DNA of 11,543 bases, from contig JABJKO010000073.1 in the NCBI GenBank assembly GCA_018660305.1, positions 1-11,543 on the forward strand, in the 5' to 3' direction. Below are positions 6,087 through 11,543 of the stretch, piece after piece. The stretch comes from Rhodospirillaceae bacterium. GTDB lineage: Bacteria; Pseudomonadota; Alphaproteobacteria; MPNO01; UBA2964. The position numbers and the translations under genes were made by a program. Position 1 is the stretch's first letter. The number at the start of each line of letters is the position of its first letter. Under the pieces are notes generated by a model. The model had not been told where the DNA came from. It saw only the letters and a list, made by a program, of their open reading frames with translations, and did not search any database.

Positions 6087-7019
6087 GTGAAGAATATTTT
6101 TGCGATGCAGCGAGGGTTTAACAACCAGTACAACTATATTAACAGATACTATTACGTGCATATCGTTATATTCTCTGTATTGAATGTATTCTTTTTTTAT
6201 TCATTCCCCCCCGGCCTGGAAATTATTTTGTATTACCTGCCAGGGTTAATTTTGTTTATCTCGCCGAAATTTAGTCTTATCTGCCTGTCATTCATATATT
6301 TCCTCGCGGTAACAATTTTTAACTTTGGCTGGCAGACGGTGCCGTGGGGTCTGGCGATGATTTTGGCATCCCTTCCCACCACCCTCATCGTTTCTACTTT
6401 TCTGCATAACGCCGCCCACAAGAATTTTTTTAACAACGGATTGGTGTCCCGCATTATGGGAGAAGCCTGTGCGGTCTTTCAGCTTGTAGGATTTCCCGAC
6501 TGGCACATTGTCCACAACATGCATCACCGGTATTCGGACGAGGTGGAAAACGACCCGCATCCGACACAGGGTCTCACCTTCTGGCAGTTCCTGAACAGCT
6601 TCAAGACAACCATCGGACAGACCCTCCGGAGAAACTATTTCGAGCGGCATGGCGAAAACGAAAAGACCAGAAAGACGTGGGCGCAACTGTCCTATGTGTT
6701 GCCCGTAAATCAGCTTCTCAAGGCCCTGTTCTGGTTTCTGGTCTTGGGGCCGGTGGTGTTCTCGTTCTTCTTCGTCGCGACCATCGTGAACAAGAATCTT
6801 CTATATGCGGATTTCAATTACAGCACCCATGCTTCGGATGACGATACGGTGGAGATCAAGAACCTGGATAACAATCTGTTCTACAGGATCGTCAACAAGA
6901 CCTGTTTCGGGCTCTATTTTCATAAGAACCACCATCTAAACCCGAACCTGTTCGATCCTCGGAAATACGTGGCGGCTGAGGATCGCGTGATCCCGTCCTA
7001 TCAGGACGCGGCGGAATAA
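6087..7019 (+). CDS. Membrane fatty-acid desaturase/hydroxylase family protein
   Basis: The 310-residue integral membrane protein carries the three His boxes of the di-iron membrane desaturase/hydroxylase superfamily: HNAAH (107-111), HNMHH (143-147) and HKNHH (279-283). Hydrophobic stretches at about 22-57, 61-80, 86-105 and 212-234 fit a four-helix membrane core, with the His boxes on the cytoplasmic side. These enzymes use O2 and an electron donor to introduce double bonds or hydroxyls into acyl chains or carotenoids. No redox-partner domain is fused. NYSTHAS (244-250) resembles a further conserved Asn-Tyr/His segment in the family. The first 200 bp or so are distinctly AT-rich compared with all neighbours, in part because of Phe, Ile and Tyr codons, but possibly a sign of transfer. 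A sigma-54 promoter precedes it, unusual for a plain lipid-maintenance gene. Exact substrate and regiospecificity are unknown. Confidence 0.88.
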   Translation: MKNIFAMQRGFNNQYNYINRYYYVHIVIFSVLNVFFFYSFPPGLEIILYYLPGLILFISPKFSLICLSFIYFLAVTIFNFGWQTVPWGLAMILASLPTTLIVSTFLHNAAHKNFFNNGLVSRIMGEACAVFQLVGFPDWHIVHNMHHRYSDEVENDPHPTQGLTFWQFLNSFKTTIGQTLRRNYFERHGENEKTRKTWAQLSYVLPVNQLLKALFWFLVLGPVVFSFFFVATIVNKNLLYADFNYSTHASDDDTVEIKNLDNNLFYRIVNKTCFGLYFHKNHHLNPNLFDPRKYVAAEDRVIPSYQDAAE

Positions 7020-7049
7020 CGCTTTAATTGCTCCGCAAACGTGTTTGGA

Positions 7050-8174
7050 TCACTCCGCGGCACTGGCGATGATGTCCGGGCTGCCGAGCGCTTCGTTGAC
7101 CCGCGGCATGACCTCTTCCGCCAGGAGTTGCAGGGACCGTTTGGTCAGGCTCTCGTCGACCCAATCCATGCCGGCGACCACGAGTTCGCCAAAATCGCCG
7201 ACTTCCTCACGGAACGCGAGGATCTGATCCACCACGTTGTTGACCGTTCCGCTGATCACCAGATCATCGCAGATGCGGTCGAGGGTGACCGCTTCGTCCG
7301 GCTCGTCCCGTTCGTACTTGAAAACCGTATGGCGGCCGCTTTTCTTCAGCTTGGTATAGAGTTGGTGGTAATAGAAGCGGTAGGGGCTGTTCTCGTCCGT
7401 TTTACCATAGGCCGTGGCGACCTTGTCATCGTCGGCGACAAAGATGGTGCGGGCGATCCGCCATTCCTTGGGATCGGGTGTCTTTCCGATGTTGCCACAA
7501 CCCTGGCTGTAATTGCCCCAGTGCGACCCCACCCATTTATTGAGCAGGAAATTGGCCGATAGGGGATGGAAGTTCCGTTCGCCCATGGCGATCACGCCCT
7601 TGGAAAACGGCGCGACCACGGTGCCGACGATCTCGGGATGCGGTTTCTGATAAGGTTTATGCATGACGCCGACGCCGAACTCGGCATCGAAGCTTTCCTC
7701 GGTGGTGACCTTGAAACGATTGTCGGGGAAATCGATCTTGTAAGGGGCTTCGCGTTCCCAGATAGCGAGGATCACTTCGATCGCGTCGGCGAAGATCTTG
7801 TTGTGATCGTCATTCAGGATGCCCACCGCTTCGCGATCCGATTTCAACGTGCCGGGACTGATGCCGAAGATGAACCGCCCTTCGGTGAGATGATCGAACA
7901 TGGCGGCATGGGTCGCGACCAGAACCGGGTGATTATGGGACAGGTTCGTCGTACCGGTTGCCAGCTTGATCCGCTCCGTCGAATGGATCAGGGTCGCCAG
8001 AAACAACATGGAGTTGGTGATGGTTTCGGCCGCGTCGGCGAGATGTTCGCCGACGAAAGCGTCATAGAAGCCGAGCTTGTCGCATAGAATGATGGTTTCG
8101 CGATCTTCCTTCAATGTCTGGGTGTAGTTCCGGTCCAGCGGATGGATCGGCATGGTGAAAAACCCGAGTTTCAT
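7050..8174 (-). CDS. LLM-class (luciferase-like) flavin-dependent monooxygenase
   Basis: The 374-residue protein has the TIM-barrel pattern of bacterial luciferase-like FMN-dependent oxidoreductases, close in appearance to limonene-1,2-monooxygenase-type members. Markers are the N-terminal MKLGFFTMPIHP, GEHLAD (42-47), the TNLSHNHPVLVATHAAMFDHLTEGR segment (from about 76), and FGISPG (103-108). These enzymes oxidise a substrate with O2 and reduced FMN from a separate reductase; no reductase is visible nearby. The ATG at 8174 has GGGAG 6 nt ahead. The gene is divergent from the esterase/CMD pair, and its stop lies 30 bp from the desaturase stop in convergent orientation. The substrate cannot be predicted; a terpenoid, ketone or other small hydrophobic compound would fit the family. 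Confidence 0.88.
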   Translation of the reverse strand: MKLGFFTMPIHPLDRNYTQTLKEDRETIILCDKLGFYDAFVGEHLADAAETITNSMLFLATLIHSTERIKLATGTTNLSHNHPVLVATHAAMFDHLTEGRFIFGISPGTLKSDREAVGILNDDHNKIFADAIEVILAIWEREAPYKIDFPDNRFKVTTEESFDAEFGVGVMHKPYQKPHPEIVGTVVAPFSKGVIAMGERNFHPLSANFLLNKWVGSHWGNYSQGCGNIGKTPDPKEWRIARTIFVADDDKVATAYGKTDENSPYRFYYHQLYTKLKKSGRHTVFKYERDEPDEAVTLDRICDDLVISGTVNNVVDQILAFREEVGDFGELVVAGMDWVDESLTKRSLQLLAEEVMPRVNEALGSPDIIASAAE

Positions 8175-8392
8175 TCCCAGCTCCCGACGATGACCCTGTG
8201 CATATCAATAACTAAATTGCATATAGGGTAGCACGCTGGGGGGATCATAACAATCTGGGTTTGCAGTACGCCGGCCTTTAAGTCAGGGATTAAATGAGAC
8301 CCTCCAATTCGTTGCCCTTGTTCTCCCGGAGACGGAATGTAAGGATCTGCGACCAGGGAGTGAGCGAAACCGATTAAACCAAGGGGCGCGCT
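8175..8392. promoter_or_regulatory. Divergent intergenic region, monooxygenase/hydrolase
   Basis: This 218-bp gap between divergent genes must carry promoters for both. A direct repeat TGCATAT occurs at 8199-8205 and 8218-8224 in an AT-rich patch, flanked by CCCT on the left and AGGG on the right. This is the most likely place for a regulator to bind, just ahead of the monooxygenase gene. The hydrolase start at 8393 has AAGGGG 6 nt upstream. No coding region is evident here. Confidence 0.35.
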
Positions 8393-9106
8393 ATGACGAC
8401 TTTTGTTCTGGTTCATGGTGCCTGGTGCGGCGGATGGATCTGGCGGGCGGTTGCGGATCATCTCCGCGATGCGGGACATGTTGTCTACACCCCGACTTTC
8501 AGCGGCATGGGTGAACGGGCGCATCTTTTGAGTAAGGACATCACCTTGCAGACCCATATTCAGGATCTCGTAAATGTCATCGAATATGAGGGTCTTGAGG
8601 ACGTCGCGCTGGTGGCACACAGCTACGGCGGTATGGTTGCCACAGGTGTGGCGGACCGGATAACGGACAAGCTGGGCGCCCTGATCTATCTGGATGCGGC
8701 GCTGCCGGAAGACGGTCAGGCCATGCTTGACCTGGTCCCGCCCGACCGCAAGGCAACGGTCATCAAACTTGCGGAGGAAGAAGGGGGCGGGCTGGGTATC
8801 CCGTCGTCCCTGTTGCTGGATACCGGTATCGAAGATGCGGCGGAACGGGAGGCTTTTATTGCCCGCACCTGTCTGCACCCGTTGGCACCGCAACTGGAAG
8901 CCATTCGGCTTGAAGGCAACTTCAATCGCGTTCCAAAGAAGGCCTATGTGCTCGCCGGTATCAGCAATTCGCATCACTTCAGAAGCTACATGGAATGGGC
9001 GCAAGCCGAACCGGGCTGGATCGGTGAGGAGATCCCCAGTCTTCATTTCCCGATGGCCACCATGCCCCGGGAGACGGCTGATCTATTGATTCGCCTGACC
9101 GCCTGA
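8393..9106 (+). CDS. Alpha/beta hydrolase (plant methylesterase/HNL-like family)
   Basis: The 237-residue cytoplasmic protein starts with TFVLVHGAWCGGWIW, the oxyanion-loop motif of the small alpha/beta hydrolases related to salicylate methylesterase and hydroxynitrile lyase. The nucleophile elbow is AHSYGG with Ser77, and His218 in LHFPMATMP is the catalytic His. The acid normally found about 28 residues before that His is not clear: the stretch reads VLAGISNSHHF, with Asn192 where an Asp would be expected. Asp101 (YLDAALPED) follows an earlier strand and could stand in, as in some lipases. It may hydrolyse an ester or lactone. The CMD-family gene follows 24 bp later, and the pair is divergent from the LLM monooxygenase. 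Together these suggest oxidation (possibly Baeyer-Villiger-like), then ester or lactone cleavage. That route is inference. Confidence 0.87.
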   Translation: MTTFVLVHGAWCGGWIWRAVADHLRDAGHVVYTPTFSGMGERAHLLSKDITLQTHIQDLVNVIEYEGLEDVALVAHSYGGMVATGVADRITDKLGALIYLDAALPEDGQAMLDLVPPDRKATVIKLAEEEGGGLGIPSSLLLDTGIEDAAEREAFIARTCLHPLAPQLEAIRLEGNFNRVPKKAYVLAGISNSHHFRSYMEWAQAEPGWIGEEIPSLHFPMATMPRETADLLIRLTA

Positions 9107-9130
9107 TCGTCTGCGCCGGGGAGAAACAGC

Positions 9131-9658
9131 ATGGCACGGGTTACATATGTGGAGGGGACCGATGATCCGGATCTCACCGGGCTGGTGGACAAGATCCGAA
9201 GCGGACGCCGCGGGTCTCTGATCAATGTCTACCGGCTATTGCTGAACAGCCCGCCGTTGGCCGATAGCTGGTTTGAACATCTCGGTGCGGTTCGATGGAA
9301 GACGCAGCTGGATGGGCGGTTACGGGAAATCGTCATCATCCGCATCGCCTATCTCAATGACGTGCCCTATGTCATCCGCCAGCATGTGCCGCAACTGGCC
9401 GAGGCGGAGGGGGTGACCCCTGAAGAATGGGAGGCGCTGAAGGATTGGGAAAATTCCCCTCTGTTCGATGCGCGGGAGCGGGCCGCCCTGGCCTTTGCCG
9501 ACAGCATGACAAGGGACGTGCACGTCGCCAATTCTGTTTTTGATGTTCTGCCGGATCATTTCGATGATCGGCGGATCGTCGAGCTAGCCGTGCTGATTGG
9601 CGCCTACAATATGCATAACCGGGTTATGACGGCTCTCCAGATCGATTTGGAGCCCTAG
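9131..9658 (+). CDS. Carboxymuconolactone decarboxylase (CMD/AhpD-like) family protein
   Basis: The 175-residue protein has the all-helical CMD core. LDGRLREIVIIRIAYLNDVPYVIRQHVPQLAEAEGVTPEEW (about 60-100) corresponds to the family pattern L-x-x-R-x-R-E-hydrophobic followed by Y-x-x-x-x-H and A-x-x-x-G. A second helical repeat, with AALAFADSMT (118-127) and ELAVLIGAYNMHNR (151-164), follows. His85 is retained, but there is no Cys anywhere in the core, so a CxxC peroxidase (AhpD) or thiol mechanism is ruled out. Single-domain, Cys-free members are common and mostly unassigned. A GGGGAG ribosome-binding site sits 7 nt before the ATG. The gene lies 24 bp after the alpha/beta hydrolase and is probably co-transcribed. 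The stop codon sits inside a GCCCTAGGGC palindrome with no T tract. Confidence 0.85.
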   Translation: MARVTYVEGTDDPDLTGLVDKIRSGRRGSLINVYRLLLNSPPLADSWFEHLGAVRWKTQLDGRLREIVIIRIAYLNDVPYVIRQHVPQLAEAEGVTPEEWEALKDWENSPLFDARERAALAFADSMTRDVHVANSVFDVLPDHFDDRRIVELAVLIGAYNMHNRVMTALQIDLEP

Positions 9659-9892
9659 GGCAGTATCCGTAGACTATTCTGCGCTCGTATTTACCCCATT
9701 CCTAGTTGATGCTTGTTTCGCTGCGATTGGCGTCCGATCAGCCGGACCCACCGGCTGCGAACCGCAGTTTTTCGGGCAAAATAGCCGTTTCTGCTTATAA
9801 ATTTAAGCCTTTCTTTAGCCTAAGCAGCGTAAGGCTAAGGGACCTGTATTATCGCTTGTCGGCGACCACGAAACCGCAAAGAGTTCATCAAT
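9659..9892. promoter_or_regulatory. Upstream region of the PrsT-like gene with inverted repeat
   Basis: This 234-bp non-coding stretch precedes the TPR lipoprotein gene. It holds a -10-like TATAAA (9796-9801), a perfect 7-bp inverted repeat TTAGCCT (9815-9821) and AGGCTAA (9832-9838), and another TAAGCCT copy (9804-9810). The half-sites are spaced like an operator or could form a leader stem. A GG-N10-GC arrangement at 9729-9742 (TTGGC, then GC) is a poor sigma-54 match. The short frame starting near 9706 overlaps the PrsT-like gene and looks spurious. Confidence 0.4.
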
Positions 9893-11543
9893 ATGTTCAA
9901 ATATTTCAGTGCCTTAGATGGCCGCCCGAAAAAGCTCGGAATTGCCGTGGCGGCTGTGCTGATCGCATCGCTCATGATCTCAGCCTGTGATGAGGCAGAG
10001 AACTCGGACGATTTCCTGACGCGTGCTCAGGAATATCGGGACAAGGGCGACCTACAGGCAAGCATCATCGAGGCGAAGAACGCCTTGCGGATCAATCGGG
10101 ACAATCAGGACGCGCGCTTCATTCTGGGTAGCAACTATCTTGATCTGGGGGATTGGCTTTCCGCTGAAACGACCCTCGAGACCGCGATTGGACAGGGCGG
10201 TACGCTGGAATATGCGATCATTCCGCTGCTGGCGCGGGCGAAGCTGAGCGTCGGGAAACTTCACGACGTGCTCAAAATTGCCGGCGTCAGATCCGACATG
10301 AGCGACGATCTCAGGGCGCGGATCATGGTCGTGCGTGGGCGCGCCCATTCGGGGCTCAAAAACCACACCGAAGCAAATAAGAGCTTTAACGACGCGCTGG
10401 CGGCAGACCCAAAGGCGTTTGGCGCATTTCTGGGATTAGCCGGTTTATCCATCGCAAGCGATGATCGTGCAAAGGGTAAGGAACTTCTGGACAAGGCGAT
10501 TGCGATTGCGCCGGAGAATATCGATGTTCTGGAGTTTCAGGCGCGTTTTCATTTTCTGAAGAAGGATTTTGCGGAGACCGAGAAGTTTTACCGGGCTCTT
10601 ATCGCCCAACGCCCCACGCGTGTCGCATTTCACGCCGGCCTGATAAACGCCCTGATTTCCTCAAAAAATTATAAGGGGGCGATTTCCAATTTGAAACCGC
10701 TTCTCGCGCGGAGCCCAAAAAACATCCAGCTCAATTATCTGCGTGCCTTGGCCGCCTTCCGCTCCGGGGATTTCATCACCGCCTACAATACCAGCAGCAC
10801 CGTGCTGGGGGTTTACAAGAGGCACACCCAGAGCATGCTGATCGCGGGCGCTTCGGCCTTTGCCAAGAAAGAATACGAACAGGCCGCACAGTATCTTCAG
10901 CAATATGTTCAGGCCAACCCGTCCCACAATGAAGCGAAGATGCTATTGAGTGAGGTTCAGCTCCGGCAAAACAGAGTATCCGAAGCGACAAAAACCCTTG
11001 AATCCGCTGCTAAAGACCAGCCGGACAACGTCAACCTTCTACTCGCCATTGGCCGGGCCAGTAATATGGCCGGAGATTTACAAAAGAGCGGCGACTATTT
11101 TCAAAAGGCGGTCAAGCTCAATCCGGAAAATACCCGGGCCCGTGCCGCATTGGGCGCTTCGCAAATAGCGCTGGGTCAGACTGACCTCGGAATTGAAGAA
11201 CTAAAAAGAGCCGTGGAAAAAGATACCGATCTCGCTCGCGCTGAAATCGCTCTCATTCTCAATCTGGCTGGGCAGAAAAGATACGACGAAGCTTTAGAAG
11301 CCGTCGAACGGTTACAGGAACGACACCCGGAAAGGGCGCTGGGGTATACTGTGGAAGGGTTGCTTCAGTTTTCGAAGGGTGATCCGGCGAGCGCCAAGGT
11401 CGCATTTCGACGAGCCTTGCAACTAAAGCCCGACGCTGCGGACGCCGCGGCCAATCTCGCCGCTGTCGCGATCGTATCGAAGAAGCCCGAAGAGGCAAAA
11501 GAAGTTTTGCTGGCCGTCCTCAAGCATCGCCCCAAGCATACCC
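9893..11543 (+). CDS. prsT: TPR-repeat lipoprotein, PrsT-like (XrtA/PEP-CTERM system), 3' end outside window
   Basis: An open frame runs from ATG 9893 to the right edge with no stop: 550 codons seen, end missing. The N-terminus is a lipoprotein signal: KYFSALDGRPKK, a hydrophobic stretch (15-29), then the lipobox ISAC with Cys32. After a short acidic linker, tandem TPR motifs begin at about residue 40 (FLTRAQEYRDKGDLQASI, with KNALRINRDNQDARFILG following) and continue to the window end; clear repeat helices include AETTLETAI, ANKSFNDALAADPKAFGAF, SGDYFQKAVKLNPENTRAR and AKVAFRRALQLKPDAADAAANL. The start of the mature protein (linker, then long TPR array with ALARAKL-like segments) resembles PrsT, a protein of about 900 residues encoded with exosortase XrtA and exopolysaccharide genes. 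It probably acts in the periplasm or at the outer membrane as an assembly scaffold. The assignment to PrsT over another TPR lipoprotein is likely but not certain. Confidence 0.8.
   Translation, partial: MFKYFSALDGRPKKLGIAVAAVLIASLMISACDEAENSDDFLTRAQEYRDKGDLQASIIEAKNALRINRDNQDARFILGSNYLDLGDWLSAETTLETAIGQGGTLEYAIIPLLARAKLSVGKLHDVLKIAGVRSDMSDDLRARIMVVRGRAHSGLKNHTEANKSFNDALAADPKAFGAFLGLAGLSIASDDRAKGKELLDKAIAIAPENIDVLEFQARFHFLKKDFAETEKFYRALIAQRPTRVAFHAGLINALISSKNYKGAISNLKPLLARSPKNIQLNYLRALAAFRSGDFITAYNTSSTVLGVYKRHTQSMLIAGASAFAKKEYEQAAQYLQQYVQANPSHNEAKMLLSEVQLRQNRVSEATKTLESAAKDQPDNVNLLLAIGRASNMAGDLQKSGDYFQKAVKLNPENTRARAALGASQIALGQTDLGIEELKRAVEKDTDLARAEIALILNLAGQKRYDEALEAVERLQERHPERALGYTVEGLLQFSKGDPASAKVAFRRALQLKPDAADAAANLAAVAIVSKKPEEAKEVLLAVLKHRPKHT

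Noticed and set aside
8263..8276. GG-N10-GC on the minus strand before the LLM monooxygenase
   Set aside because: Only the invariant dinucleotides and a few flanking bases match the sigma-54 consensus.
8171..9046. Minus-strand open frame of 291 codons
   Set aside because: It is antisense to the well-supported alpha/beta hydrolase and shows no recognisable domain.
9652..9661. Palindrome GCCCTAGGGC at the CMD stop codon as a terminator
   Set aside because: It has no loop and no T tract after it, so it is unlikely to end transcription.
9729..9742. Possible sigma-54 promoter before the PrsT-like gene
   Set aside because: GG and GC have the right spacing and TTGGC is present, but the rest of the -24 box and the TT of the -12 box do not match. 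GG-N10-GC alone is common by chance in GC-rich DNA.
9706..9990. Plus-strand frame of 94 codons ahead of the TPR lipoprotein
   Set aside because: It overlaps the lipoprotein gene's signal-peptide region in another frame and has no family features.

Overview
The window looks like chromosomal DNA of a moderately GC-rich Gram-negative proteobacterium. An alphaproteobacterium is most likely, judging from codon use, the secreted DDFRDGD-type protein and the mix of flavin-dependent, esterase and catabolic genes; this is inference, since no rRNA or tRNA marker is present. No mobile element, CRISPR array, phage gene, tRNA or rRNA was seen.

Layout. (1) 1-252: C-terminal end of a glutathione S-transferase-like gene. 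(2) 4628 down to 274, minus strand: a tight four-gene operon, transcribed in the order metal-dependent amidohydrolase (TrzA/AtzB/guanine-deaminase type), UbiD-family decarboxylase, type II dehydroquinase (AroQ)-like enzyme, and a secreted protein with a LamG-like domain. The genes are 11 bp apart or overlap. (3) 4759-5817, plus strand: a divergently transcribed maleylacetate-reductase-like iron-type alcohol dehydrogenase. It shares a 130-bp control region, which carries an 8-bp inverted repeat, with the operon. Regions 2 and 3 read as an uncharacterised ring-degradation cassette: hydrolysis of a ring substituent, prFMN-dependent decarboxylation, dehydration, and reduction of an unsaturated keto acid. 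The AroQ-like enzyme has lost two conserved substrate-binding residues and the maleylacetate reductase has lost a conserved active-site His, so neither need act on the textbook substrate.

(4) 6087-7019: a membrane fatty-acid desaturase with an AT-rich 5' part, preceded by a near-consensus sigma-54 promoter (-24/-12) at 6006-6023. (5) 8174-7050 on the minus strand: a luciferase-like (LLM) flavin monooxygenase. Divergent from it, on the plus strand, are an alpha/beta hydrolase (8393-9106) and a carboxymuconolactone-decarboxylase-family protein (9131-9658), which look like a two-gene operon. (6) 9893 to the right edge: an open reading frame for a TPR-repeat lipoprotein that resembles PrsT of the XrtA/PEP-CTERM exosortase-exopolysaccharide system. 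It runs off the window, so an exosortase/EPS locus probably lies just to the right.

The two main themes are an unassigned catabolic cassette on the left, and a cell-envelope theme on the right (sigma-54-driven desaturase plus PrsT-like lipoprotein). PEP-CTERM systems commonly come with a sigma-54-linked PrsK/PrsR pair, so the sigma-54 promoter and the PrsT-like gene may belong to the same regulon; this is inference.
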